NCBI GenBank assembly: GCA_903813345.2
Contig: CAIIXF020000011.1
Span: 9,084,842 to 9,148,841 of the forward strand
Direction of reading: 5' to 3'
Length of the DNA stretch: 64,000 nt
Origin: Owenia fusiformis
Lineage: Eukaryota > Annelida > Polychaeta > Sabellida > Oweniidae
The notes below the pieces were generated by a model. The model made no database searches. It was not told where the DNA came from and was given only the letters and a program-made list of their open reading frames with translations. Below, piece after piece: positions 32,505 through 47,500 of this stretch (position 1 is its first letter; each line of letters begins with the position of its first letter). The position numbers were made by a program, and so were the translations under genes.

Positions 32505-35500
32505 CTAATATTTGCCACCCATCTCATCATCCTCACTGCCAACATATTCATCCTCAAATATGTGGATGTATTGCTCTATGAGAATGTTTGTGAACAGGTT
32601 GATGTGTCCAAGTGCAGACAGAGACACCTGATTCTTGCTCCATACTAAGTTAGGACCAAACACTATTGCAATGTTTGATGCAGTCATCTTGTTAACATCA
32701 CTATGGGTAGATACCTGCAAAATGCAAATTTTGAATTAATGGGCCAAACAGGAAATGCACAAAGGTTGAAGTAGCTGGTTTATTCATGCTGATCAGTCCA
32801 TCTTGAGACAAACATTCAGGACTTCGCTGGATTACTATTCTTAACTAATTGAAGGACCACAATAATCTAATCAAGGAATTAAAAATAGTTTTAAATCCAT
32901 TTAAACCGTTCACTCACATACTTCATTTACATTGAGAAACTATATTTGTGTTTAGTTTTGTGACTCTAGATTAAATCACAGACTTAGACTTAGAGATTCT
33001 GAAAGTCCATTGATTAATGATCTGTACCTCACTAAGAGGAAGTAGCCACAAGATGTGACAAGCACTACAGATCCAGATCACTTGATTTCATATTGAGTTC
33101 TTACCTCATTTAGAAAGCGAATCAGGTATTTCAAGACTAGGAAGTTATCTTCAGGGAGCTCATCATACAGGAGACGCTTTATCTCATGTACCCTCTCTTC
33201 TGAATCAAGGGCTGCAAATACATGTAGTAATTATTGTTAATACATTGTAATATGCCTCATATTTTCCCTTTCATGTAATTCTACAGTTATATTTACAAAT
33301 ATTATCATGAGGTACTTGGCTCACTTTGATAGGGACTTTTAATAAAAATGGCAGGACGATATTGATTAGAGGTCCCTGCACCATTTTAATATAAAGTAAT
33401 GCACCCCCTGAGAAGCAAACATATTTTATTAAATCACCCGTGTTTGAATGTGATAGAAATAACTAGATAGAAGTATTGTTCCATTTTAGCAAAATCTGAA
33501 TCCATGATGTTACAAATGACACAACCCTGAATTATTTAAGTTATCGATAATTTGTAAGCTATTCTTAAATAGGCATAAAATCCAGTATCTAATTTAAGCA
33601 ATATGTTTGAGAACTGGCAACCATATATATGGAGAATATAGAGAACAACATATCACATATGGAAAATAACATATGAAAGCTCATCAAGAACAGACTTGCA
33701 CAGGTTCCCATACAAGAACATTGGAGTGTCTTACATTGTATTTTGATGACCGCATCATAGAGGTCAAATGTAATGAGAGGCTCTTCCAGTTCCCTCAGGA
33801 ATGTTTTCAGGCTGACTGCAGCAACATGCACATCTCCCATCTGGTCAAAGTCAACTTGTTCACCTGAGCAACATTTACATAACATTTGAGATTGCAAGGA
33901 TCATTATGTAGCTAAATGCACAACTCCCATCTGGTCAAAGTCAACATGTTCACCTGAGCAACATTTACATAACATTTGAGATTGCAGGATCATTATGTAG
34001 CTAAATGCACATCTCCCATCTGGTCAAAGTCAACTTGTTCACCTGAGCAACATTTACATAACATTTGAGATTGCAAGGATTATTATGTAGCTAAATGCAC
34101 ATCTCCCATCTGGTCAAAGTTCACATGTTCACCTGAGCAACATTTACATAACATTTGAGATTGCAAGGATCATTATGTAGCTAAATGCACATCTCCCATC
34201 TGGTCAAAGTCAACATGTTCACCTGAGCAACATTTACATAACATTTGAGATTGCAGGATCATTATGTAGCTAAATGCACATCTCCCATCTGGTCAAAGTC
34301 AACTTGTTCACCTGAGCAACATTTACATAACATTTGAGATTGCAAGGATTATTATGTAGCTAAATGCACATCTCCAATCTGGTCAAAGTCAACATGTTCA
34401 CCTGAGCAACATTTACATAACATTTGAGATTGCAAGGATCATTATGTAGCTAAATGCACATCTCCCATCTGGTCAAAGTCAACATGTTCACCTGAGCAAC
34501 ATTTACATAACATTTGAGATTGCAAGGATCATTATGTAGCTAAATGCACATCTCCCATCTGGTCAAAGTCAACATGTTCACCTGAGCAACATTTACATAA
34601 CATTTGAGATTGCAAGGATCATTATGTAGCTAAATGCACATCTCCCATCTGGTCAAAGTCAACATGTTCACCTGAGCAACATTTACATAACATTTGAGAT
34701 TGCAAGGATCATTATGTAGCTAAATGCACATCTCCCATCTGGTCAAAGTCAACATGTTCACCTGAGCAACATTTACATAACATTTGAGATTGCAAGGATC
34801 ATTATGTAGCTAAATGCACATCTCCCATCTGGTCAAAGTCAACATGTTCACCTGAGCAACATTTACATAACATTTGAGATTGCAAGGATCATTATGTAGC
34901 TAAATGCACATCTCCCATCTGGTCAAAGTCAACATGTTCACCTGTGCAACATTTACATAACATTTGAGATTGCAGGATTATTATGCAGGTGCATGTACTT
35001 TTACATATCCTACTATTAAGGTCAACTAAACTCCAGAGTAGCAAATCAAAAACTTATGAGTGAGTAAATTACCACAAATATGCATCATTACAAATTAATT
35101 TTTTGAAGTTGCAACTTAAACCTTGGTCAAATCAATGGTATATAAATAAGTGTTGGTTAAACTTACTTTGAGTGAAGGCAGTAATACTCACCTTGGTTGA
35201 ACTTAGTTTGTACTGCTTTCAATGTGGTTGCATTAGCGGATCTTCGGAATATTCCCTCAGTGTGCATGCCTGTCTTACGTATGTAAGCTATCGTCTCCTC
35301 CATGACAGGAGGAATCACCTCATTGTTGTGATGCTCTTTTATACTGGAATAAGGATCACATATAAGTCACACGTAGGTCTGAAAATTTGGATTTGATGTA
35401 TTTGAATTTTGATGATTTCAAAATTTGCTATCATTTTTTGAGTAAATGTTTACTTTGTGACATTTAAAATAGGGAAACAGTAAGAATGATAAAGGAACAT

Positions 35501-38500
35501 GATGTCATTTGCATCATAAAATTGTGCAATTTCTTTCCTGGTTGTCCTTTTTTGACTATGTTAAAACATAGAATTAAATCATGTAAGAAGTGCTAGACTT
35601 GGCCAAGTCGGCATTATCTTTTATTTATCTTGATTTTCAATTCATATACACTGTACTGCCCTGTGGCATCCCTTCAATCTACACAGATATTAATCAACAG
35701 TTTCGAGATTTCCATAATTCCTATGCATATTTGTAAGGGGTATCTCGAAACTGTGTTAATGGGCAAGATGACCTTGTGGCCACTACGTGTGTTAATGATC
35801 GCTTGATCACACTTCGTGGCAGTGCGAGTCTTAAATGTATCTAAACTGACACAATATGCAATGGAGTTTGACGTGTGACTTCATACTGATTGACCAATCA
35901 AAAAGCATCTCTAAACATAATCAAATTTTAACGAATAAACAAAGCAAATATGACTTAAAAATTTTCAATGATTTGATTGAGTATTTCTTCCAAGTTCCAA
36001 TATATTCTGCAATTAAATGTACATTGGAATGTAAGTAGTCATTTATATAAATTAAACCACACGATTATATGTTGATTTAAAACTGAATTTGCAATGAAAA
36101 TGCATGAAGATCTAGTCCTGATCTGATTGATCTGGATCTAGGCCTTAAAATCCTCTCAGGTACAGGTATCTAATCGATGCTCCACCATCCACTAATCTCT
36201 GGTTGATAATCATCTGATAATATATTTGTATTTTCATGATGAATTGTGCAAGATCTGTTCATGAAGAAAGAACTTGTTTTGACTGTGCATCAATAATGAA
36301 ATAACGCTGCGATTGACAATAACAATCTGTCGGTAAAGCACGTGTCAAAGTGAAAATCAAATTAAAAAAAATAAAGAGACAATGACTTAAGCAAGGCTAG
36401 GGGAGAGTTTGTAATACTAACAATTTTAACGATGCTCCAAATTGTAGCGTTGATGACTGTCGATAGAAGTTAGCTGTTAGGGATGGCACTTTAGGTTTGT
36501 TCTTTGCAAGATGGAGGGCATCATATCTACAACAAATATAAAAATACAATCTTTGGTTCTTAGCATCCAAATCTTTTTCTAGTATACATGTATATGTAAA
36601 TAATATGATTTTAGCATTCACTGCATCTTGTATCATATGCTGAGTAATATACTGTTATATATAGTGTTTATCAAAATAAATAAAATGAAATGTATATTTG
36701 ATTGAATCAAGTTTATGCTATAAAAAATAATGAATTAAAAATAGGAGGTGCCATGCAACACATGTTTTATTATATGCTTTTAATTTTAAGACAAAGAAAT
36801 AAAAATGTTCAAAACTCACTCTCGGACTCTATTTGGAACTGATAGTTGATCAAAATGTAAATCTTTTTGGAGCTCATGTAGGTAGTTCACATACATTACT
36901 TTCTTACCAAACTTTGCACTGGAAAAACAGAATAAAGCCTCTAAATTAAGTTAAGCCCATTTAATTGAAAATAACTTTCATTTGCTTGTATATTTATCTA
37001 TTTTTTTTATACAAGATAAAATATCTACATACACTACTGTATTTCATGTATTGTTTCTCGAGCCAATCTTTATTTAAACAGCTATTTACTTTAATTAACT
37101 AGGCTTATCATTAATATCCTTGTATGATAATTATATACATATATCAAACATATATTTATTTTGTTGCCTATTTCTAATCTATATTTCTTATTCAATTTAT
37201 GTGCATTATTTACTTGTTTTTATTTCCACTGTCATTCTTCCTACAAACAACATCACTAACAAATAGTGCAGAATTTCAACATAGAAATGAACACATTTTA
37301 TGATTCTGTTCAAGCATAAACAATGCATTTGATGTTTCATAATGGACTTAATTCTCTACTTATGTGTAAAATGCCAGCTTCTTATAAGTATTTGTCTTCT
37401 CTTAGACAGTCATTGATAAAGTCTAATAGAGATTAAGAGATCATGGAGTTCACTTACCTGATAACAGGTTTAAATATGTTCCAAAGCACTTTAATAAAGT
37501 TTGTTGGATGGACTACATAAAATGCTTTTAAGTTTTTCTTGTATCTGAAATTAATAATTTCTTATTTTATCAAATGCAAAAATCTACAGATCGTATCTTC
37601 AAATCTGACCGGTGAATATAGAAGGATTTTAGTCAAGACTTTAAGCCAAAGAAAGTTGCTCTCATAAATGTACAGGGTGGGCCAAAAAAACATAAATAAA
37701 TATAGATCATATATCATTGTAAAGACAATTCAATTTCCAATAAAATGATATATAATTTATTTCACATAAACAAGTATTTATTTTAATATAACATTTTGAT
37801 TACCACAGAGGTCAAAATCATGATTTACCGATTGCTAAAGATGGAATGTTAAAAACTGACCAGACAGATATAACCCCTATGTCAGCTTTGGGGATATAAG
37901 TCTAATTAAAGATGTCAATTGATTTATGTATCAAATGAAAGCAAATTAATTTACTAATCCAAATGTATTGAGTTCTTCTACCATTTTGACAGGTATTGGT
38001 AATATTATAACCCAAGTAACGCAAAAGTGTTGATTAAGCAATGCAATATTATGTATTAAGGTCAAAACAAATAGTGCAATGTTGTTTTCGACTAATACTA
38101 CCATGGAGTCACCAATAGCCATTCATATTTTTTGAATCATATATACTTTGCTGGAAATTATCTTTCAAATGATATTTCTAACATACCAGCGAAGATATTA
38201 CAAAAATATTTTTATTGGTCCACCCTGTAATGCCTTTAAAAATATCCAATATATAATACGAAATGGATACATTTAAATTCTGTGTGTCATAGTTGTTAAA
38301 GTGTAGTTCCCAAAATACATATATACATTATATTATTGATATAAAGTCACAAAACATTGACTTTATAGAAAGTGTAGGTTACTTACTTTCTAGAAAATTC
38401 CTTGTAGGCCTGAAGAAGCCAGCGAAGGCTTGGTTTATTTTTGCTTGTTAAGCCATGATGAAAGTAGACAAGTGTGTAGTCACTCTCAACATACTGGTCT

Positions 38501-41500
38501 AAAGTGTGTTTCAGGTAGCTGAAACAAAACAATACTTCATTAAGGGTCTCTTCTACTTTATTTCAATGTCCATCAAATTAGTCTGTTATGACATTCAATG
38601 ATAACTCATGCTCCGCATTTTATTCTATCACCCATTATTGAGAAAACTGATGAATAGGCATTTTTCTATATCCCTCCTAACTACTCCAGTGGGATATTGG
38701 CCAACAAATTCATAATAACAAATCATGCTTACTCTAAAAGTCGCTGGTGGTCTAAGTCCTTACAAGGAGGTAGCCTACATGCAGAAAAGACTATCACTTT
38801 ACGACCGTAGTTATCATCTCCTGCTACCTGAACAATAGAGTAGCGCGAAATGTCTTGGAACTCAGACTCTTTACTTGTATCATTCACTACCTCCTAGAAG
38901 GTAGAAACACAATTAATGAAGACCATTATGCCTTTCTCAGACAAATGTTCCTGGGATATAGCAGATTTAAATTCCTGGTACATTCAACATCCACAACCAA
39001 GGACTACATTCTACATGTACAACTTATATTAAAATACCTTTTCTCTCCAAAAATATGCCATCCTCCCTGTTCATTTCACTTCTTTAACACAAAGATTTTA
39101 AATCTGACAAATTTTTGCAACAGTTTGTTTGCAAATGAATTTTATTGAGGAGGGCCTAATCTAAAAGCATTATTGATAATATTTTCCTATTGAGTACTCC
39201 GTTTCTTTACCTCACAAGGAGATCCTAGTTCATCTTCAAAGTCTTCATCAATAAGACCATCGGGTGTGATAGCTCCTGTCCTAAACATACTCTGATTCTC
39301 TGCCTCTTCTTTGGCAAGCTCTGAAACATAACTTTCATTTATTAACCTTCATTTATCTTCAAAAATATTGACAAAACTAAAAATAAAGACTCATAACTCC
39401 AGGAAATATAGAATACTAGAAAAACAGTAACTCCACGGAGTTGCAAATCCCACCAAACAAACCATATTTTGATAATGTGGCTTGAAATTTTTTTTCTTAA
39501 ACACAGCATATCAGCATATAAAATTTGAACCAAATCCATCCACTCTTTTGAGTTATTGAAGTTATTGAAAAAAATGGGCATTTTGAAAATCAGCTGCCAT
39601 CTTGAAAATTCTCCTTGAGAAGAACTCCTTTGTCCCTAGGTATGAACATATAAATTTGAACCAAATCTGTCGATTGGCATTTGAGTTATCAAAGATGATG
39701 TTATTTTACAAAAAATGGTGGCCATTTTGAAATTCAGTCGCCATATTGAAATTTCTTTCTCAAGCAGAACTACTATGTCCCTAGGCATCAGCATATAAAA
39801 TTTGAACAAAATCCATTTGCTGATATTTGAGTTATTCAAAGATTATGCTTTTTATGAAAAATGGTGGCCATTTTGAAATTCAGCTGCTATCTTAAAATTC
39901 TTTCTCCAACAGGGCTACTGTGTCGCTAGGCGTCAGTATATAAAGTTTGAAACAAATGATATTTGAGTTATCAAAGTTTAAATTCTTTTACAAAAAATGG
40001 CAGCCATTTTGAAATTCAGCTACCATCTTGAAAATCTCTTCTTACTCCTTTGATCCTAGGCATCAGCATATGAAATTTGAACCAAATCCGTCAACTAGAT
40101 TTGAGTAGTCAATGATTACATTTTTACACAAAAATGGTGGCCATGATTGAGTAGCCATATTGAAAATATTGAAACGGATGGATGGATGGATATCCCTATA
40201 TCCCTCTTGAACTTCGTTCTGTGGGATAGTGAGTTATATGTCATTCTGTATTATCACATTCCTTATATGTAACACTAATCCTGGTCAATTCATAGTCATG
40301 TGCCATAAAATAGAATTACTATTTCCTTTTAAAATCATATTCCCTCAAAAGTGAGAATTGGAAATATGCATTTGAACTATTGCCCTCTGATGTCACGATT
40401 GCAACTTTTGTTTCAATGTTCAATATAATGTTGGCAGTGTGGATAAAGTTCCGTAAGCTCAATATGTCTGTGTAATTTCAAGTGTTATGATAATTTATTT
40501 CGCATGTTAAATTGCATGTTAATTTGCGAAGTGTGTCTCAAAAATTGAATTAAAGAGCCTCTTGTCATCAGTAGATTTTTAAAGCACCAAGAATGTGATA
40601 AAGGGATAAGTAATATTGTCAAGAAAAAAAAAATTGATCAATATCAGTGATGTAATCCAGGATACTGCAGAGCGGCCAAATTTTCTCAGCCTGCGTTGGC
40701 CTTCACTGAAGAAACGGGCAAATCAATATTGGGTATATAATAGAACATATAGTGACTCTCTCATTTCAAGCTATGGTTAAAATGATTTCCCTTTGGGTAT
40801 GTCCTCTAAAATGTACTATTCCCGAAGCTGTAAGAGAAATAAAACTTTCACTATTGCCCTCAATGCCAGTTGCTATTTGTATTCTGTTACATAACAGATT
40901 TTTAAATCAAAATTACTAATTTCTTGAAAACCAAGAGAACTTGGAAAATGGCAATGATGGGTCAAATATATAATATAAATTAAATAAAATGAATCCCATC
41001 ATTATGAATATGTTCACATACCACTGAAATTTTTATTGACAAAGTTTTCTTTCTTATGATAAAATGTAGAAAACAAGAAATATATGTTCCTCATGTAGCT
41101 CATTTTATTACTACCAGCTCCTACCTTTACAGTACATACCTCTAAGGCTCTTGTGGATTTTGAATCAAATTAATTCAATTCATCAAATTCATTTTCAGCT
41201 CTGGATATTGTCACTTCCTCTCATTATTATCATTCTCTGATTATTATCTGACCCAATTCATTTTCATGGCACACAGTTACAGAATATTCATAAGAAAATA
41301 TGTATCAATCCAATAGCCATAATGACATCTATTTTTAGAATAATTGTAAGGTCTGGTAGGTTGTTATGGTGACTATTAACAATGCATTTTTGATTCATCA
41401 CAATCAAACATTCTACTGTTACAAAATGTTTTACACAGAATGACAAACAAATTCAAATTTTATGTGATAAATGATGTCACAAAAAGGACAATCAAACTAA

Positions 41501-44500
41501 AGTAAATACTGAAGTGACAATTTGAAATAGCTTTTTTAGGTTTGTTTATCATATTAAAATTGTTACAAAAACCTTGATCCCATGAGAATCATAACAAAGG
41601 CATTGATTCTATAAATTATGTCAAATATTTCTAATTACTATGCAGTTTTATTTTGCCATTGCCAAAGACCCCAATCATTTTGCAATATTATCATTGAATG
41701 ATCTGAAAGAATCAGCAATCATAATTAATCTATATGTATATGACACCATAAATGACAGAATCAGGGTCTTTGTCATTTTTAAAATAATTGTGTAAGTTTT
41801 CTTCAATCAATAACCAAGCCAGGCAGATGTTATTTTTTAGTAAAACAGCATGTGAAAAAATAAAAATGTTAGAAAGTTTTAAATCTTTATTATTATGTTC
41901 ATCTAATGCAAGCTAGATATTATTGTTAGTAGAAGAGGCACACTATGATTACATATTAGCAGCATATATTGCTGACTGCCACTTTGAGAGGCACATGCTA
42001 AATTATAACAATTTCAAGGTATAGCAAATCAGATCTAATCGAACATCTAAAGTGGCAGACATATCCATTGCTTTGGTTCCTCCATCAGGGCCATATCATA
42101 AAATTTAAAATTGGCAATCATTTTTTAAATCAGGTGAATAATTTAAAAATAAAGCATCACACTCCTTAACTGCATAAATATAATGACCAAATCATTCCAA
42201 TAGTTTTCAAAAAAACTGAGCATAAACACCACATATTTATTTTATTTATTATAAGAATGAGTAGATGGTATATATGGTCAACATGAAGAATAAATAGATG
42301 GTAGATATGGTCAACACCATAAAAAAATAGATGGTTGATATGGTAATGCCAAGAATAAATAGATGGTATATATGGTCAACACCAAAAATGAATAGATGGT
42401 ATATATGGCCAACATGAAGTATGAATAGATTGTGGATATGGTCAACACCAAGAATGAATAGATTGTAGAAATGGTCAACACCAAGAATAAATAGATGGCG
42501 AGAATGGCCAACACCAAGAATGAATAGATGGTAGATATGGTCAGCAGCAAGAATAAATATATGGTGAGAACGGCCAGCACCAAGAATGAATAGATGGTAG
42601 ATATGGTCAGCAGCAATAATAAAAAATAGATGGTGAGAGTGGCCAACACCAAGAATGAATAGATGGTAGATATGGTCAACAGCAAGAATAAATAGATGGT
42701 GATAATGGCCAACACTGAGAATGAATATATGGTAGATATGGTCAACAGCAAGAATAAATAGAAAGTGAGATTGGCCAACACCAAGAATGAATAGATGGTA
42801 GATATGGTCCGCAGCAAGAATAAATAGATGGTGAGAATGGCCAACACCAAGAATGAATAGATAGTAGATATGGTCAGCAGCAAGAATAAATAGATGGTGA
42901 GAATGGCCAACACCAAGAATGAATAGATGGTAGATATGGTCAACAGCAAGAATAAATAGATGGTGAGAATGGCCAACACCAAGAATGAATAGATGGGGGA
43001 TATGGTCAACAGCAAGAATGAATAGATGGTAGATATGGTCAACAGCAAGAATAAATAGATGGTAGATATGGTCAGCAGCAATAATAAATAGATGGTGAGA
43101 ATGGCAAACACTAAGAAGAATGAATATATGGTAGATATGGTCAGCAGCAAGAATAAATGGATGGTAGATATGGTCAACAGCAAGAATGAATAGATGGTGA
43201 GAATGGCCAACACCAAGAATGAATAGATGGTAGATATGGTCAACAGCAAGAATGAATAGATGGTGAGAATGGCCAACACCAAGAATGAATAGATGGTAGA
43301 TATGGTCAACAGCAAGAATGAATAGATGGTGAGAATGGACAGCACCAAGAATGAATAGATGGTAGATATGGTCAGCAGCAATAATAAAAAATAGATGGTG
43401 AGAGTGGCCAACACCAAGAATGAATAGATGGTAGATATGGTCAGCAGCAAGAATAAATAGATGGTGAGAATGGCAAATACTAAGAAGAATGAACAAGGCA
43501 TTAACATGACAAAATGCCACCACCTAGTTGCTCACAATATTATGAGTTCAATCTCAAGTCAGATTTGAATTTCTGAGAACTTGTAGATGATTTTGAAAAA
43601 TAAATTGGTGAATTTGAAGCAAGTTGTAAAAATACCTTTTTTTACCTAGAAAAGGATTAAAGCAAGTTAAAAAAGACCTTTTTTGAACATAAGAAGGTCA
43701 TTGAAGGTGAAATCTTAAATCTATAGTCAGATTTGAACTTCTGAGAACACGAAGATGATTTTGAGACTTGTAGAAGATTTCGAAAAAATTTAAGTCAGTC
43801 TAAACAGTATTTGTTAAGTTATTGGAAGTTAGAAGAATTTGTTACAGACGCCAACCACCAACCGCCGTCAAAAAAAAACAGGAGACCATAACAATATGTC
43901 ACCACTTTTTGGTGGTGACATAATAGATGGTAGATATGGTCAACATCAAAAATAAATAGATGGTGAGAATGGTCAACACCAAGAATGAATAGATGGTAGA
44001 CACCAAAATAATGCATTCTGATTTTCAGAATAATGTATTCTGATTTTACATCTTAGACAACCACATCTTAACAATGGACGGAGTACTAATTAATCATAAT
44101 ATGGGTATGTTTGGGGGTTTTATGTCTATCCATTTTGTCATTTAATTTGGGTGATAACTTCTTGATTTTGATTGGGAATCTTTTGGGAATAGGACCTTTG
44201 TTTGATAAAAAAATGAAATATGGATATGGTGCTCAATTCAAAATGGCCATCACTTTTTGTGAAAAATATAATTTGCAATAACTCAGATACTAAAGTAGTT
44301 GGATTTGATTCAAAAAACGAAATACATTCTATGTTCATTTCATTTCAGCTTTTCCATGATCAACATCCAATCAGTATGTATAAATCAGTGATGAGACCAC
44401 CTCCTTCCTGGAAAGAACAAACTTACTTTAACTGTAGTGGTCAAAAATGTTGTTTTTTGTAGAGGAGTGCTCATTTCAATGTGTTAGTAGCTAATGATCT

Positions 44501-47500
44501 TGAATTAATTGCTTGTATTGAGGATGGAAAGGCAATCACACCATTAATATAATCAGATGCACGTTATGATTTTATGATTTAAGAATTTTTAAAATCAAAG
44601 CCCTTTTTAATTTTTTCTATCTGCACTATGAAAAGAACATTCTTGGATAACAACAGGAATATTGTGTAAATATACATGTAGATGTATCTAAAACATTTAG
44701 GCTGCCATAAGGCAAAAATTAGAGGTTGCAACATAAGTGAAGGTCACATCTGTTAATTGTCACGAAAATAAACATACTATTTTAACATTTCCAGTAATAA
44801 AGGAATTATGAACATAGGTTAACAATTCCAGGGAATCTTAAATCTTACCACTTTTTGGAGTAAAACTGATATATAAAAATATGTTGATTACAATTATAGA
44901 AGTGACTATGGAGTATTCTTGTACTATTGTTAATAACATGTTGGTTGCTAATAAGTTTTGATTTGAATTTTATATCTTTGTTTCCTGGTCTAGCCCGAGA
45001 TGATTGGTAATGCATTGATCTCTTTTAGACTACATGACTGATAATGTATCTTTGTTCATTTGAAATGGAGCAAAATAATTCAATAATTGATTTGATAATA
45101 TATCTTTGTTCACATGTATCCTTGTTCACCTGTAATGCAGCAAGATAATTGAATTGATAATGTATCCTTGTTCACTTGTAATGCAGCAAGATAATTGAAT
45201 TGATAATGTATCCTTGTTCACTTGTAATGCAGCAAGATAATTGAATTGATAATGTATCTTTGTCCACTTGTAATGCAGCAAGATAATTGAATCAATAATG
45301 CATCCTTGTTCACTTGTAATGCAGCAAGATAATTGAATTGATAATGTATCCTTGTTCACTTGTAATGCAGCAAGATAATTGAATTGATAATGTATCTTTG
45401 TTCACTTGTAATGCAGCAAGATAATTGAATTGATAATGTATCTTTGTTCACTTGTAATGCAGTAAGATAATTGAAATGCAAATGTATCCTTGTTCACTTG
45501 TAAGAAAACAAGATAATTGAATTGATAATGAATCCCTGTTCACATGTCGAGACAGACAATTGAAAATGTATCCTTGTTCCTATTTATGAAAGAGGTTTAA
45601 TTTGTATCAACATTCCATTTTGGGAGCCATGCATGAAATGTTAGTAATATAAATATATAGCAATGCCACCATGAGACAACCACAATTCCACATGCGTCAC
45701 TCACCTGCCATAAGTTCCCAATAATCTGGGCATTGTACCGTAACATCATTCTGTACTATATATAGAAAACACCACAACATTTTTTACAATATAGAGTATA
45801 TTGAAAACACCATATCAGGATTATAGAGAAATGAGAACTTGCTATATACTCAAGAACCACAACATTTTGAACAATATATAGAAATAGGAACTTAATGTAC
45901 ACCAAAGAACAACATCATTTTGTACGATATATGGAAATAGGAACTTAATGTACACCAAAGAACAACATCGTTTTGTACGATATATAGAAAAAGGAACTTA
46001 ATGTATACCAAAGAACAACATCATTTTGTTCGATATATAGAAATAGGAACTTAATATACACCAAAGGACAACATCATTTTGAACAATATATAGAAATAGG
46101 ATCTTAATGTACACCCAAAGAACAATATCATCTTGTATGATATATCGAATAAGCAATTAATGTACACAAAAGGACCACATCCTTTGTAATTATATAGAAA
46201 TAAGAACTTAAAGTACTAAACACTCAGGAAATCTTTTCTCTGATCATATGTGATATTTCTTAATAATATTCCTCCAAGTATATTGTATTGTTTTTTGTTT
46301 ACTGCAATATTTTGTTGAGCAATTCCTCATGTTTCCATATATTTTACACTTAGACAGAGCCAGAAACTCCTCCTTGGAGGAGCCCTGTGTTATATCCATG
46401 TGATATGTATAGACATACAAGTACACACCTCAAGTTGCGGACTCAATCACCCTGAATCACACAATGCACAAACAAATTTTGTCTGAACTGGGACTCATAC
46501 CCAGTGTGTTTGAATTGAGTGCCCAATTGTTTTTTAACCATGTACTTAGATTATGTAAGAAATTTATCTTATTTTTTCTGACTTAAGTAAGTTGTTATTA
46601 TGATCAGAGAGTACTCATGGTCAACTGTATTAATATGTATGTATAATATCTTTATTGCCCTAATAGTTTAGGAGATACAAATATATGTGAGGTTCTTTTT
46701 CTTTCAATCTACATTTTTTGTATATCCTCAATTGTAATTTCAAACCACAAACAAATTAGCTAATTCAAATATTCAATGAAGATTTTTAATTAAACGAATA
46801 CAGGTAGAGTGTACTTCATTATTATTTGATATCTTCATAATTGCCCTAATTATTCACAAATATGGCCTAAATAAGATATAAGCAGATTAAGAAGAAGCAA
46901 GTCAAAGAACCCATGAAATAATATTGTTAGCCCAAACTCTGTTCTGACACCAGAGAAAGTCGCATTATTGCGCCATGACTTACCCACAACTTTTAGTACA
47001 GAGCGTTACTTTTACAAAACAGCGCATCTTATCTTTTAACACTTCTGCTTGTTTTCTAGTCAATGGAGACTTTAAGCTGGGATATAAAATCGAAACGCCA
47101 ACCTGTACGTATGAAATCGTCCTATACAAATGCATGTAGTTTTCTCACAGAAATAATCGTTCGGTTATAGTGTTTACTTAGTCTGTTACTTAGACCACAC
47201 CGTGGCGTGTATTATGCCATCGATAGTTATACAGGGTGGGCCAAAAAATGACACTTTATTTTCAAAATGTTCTGTGATTCCCACACTTGTTAATTCGTTA
47301 TTATTTGTTACATTAGTGCAGTAATTTGAGGGTAATTGCCTATGGTAATTTATGACAATTAAGATGTTCTGATTTACATGATCTGGTAAAATTGAAAAAT
47401 CGATTAGTAATCAACTTTATGCTACATTATTCTAATATAATAATTGACATAATATTAAGTGATTTTAGGTGGCTGATAATGAGAGAGACACCCATCACTT

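Noticed and set aside
33842-34985. CRISPR-like regular array
   Set aside because: The whole 90-bp unit repeats with no unique spacers, and it is clearly derived from the adjacent RhoGAP exon in an animal genome.
42249-43523. 424-codon and 398-codon minus-strand open frames
   Set aside because: Both are by-products of a 33-bp tandem array in an ARHGAP1 intron; two frames are open at once and the peptides are pure 11-residue repeats.
45126-45359. 77-codon minus-strand ORF
   Set aside because: Direct translation of the 46-bp minisatellite.
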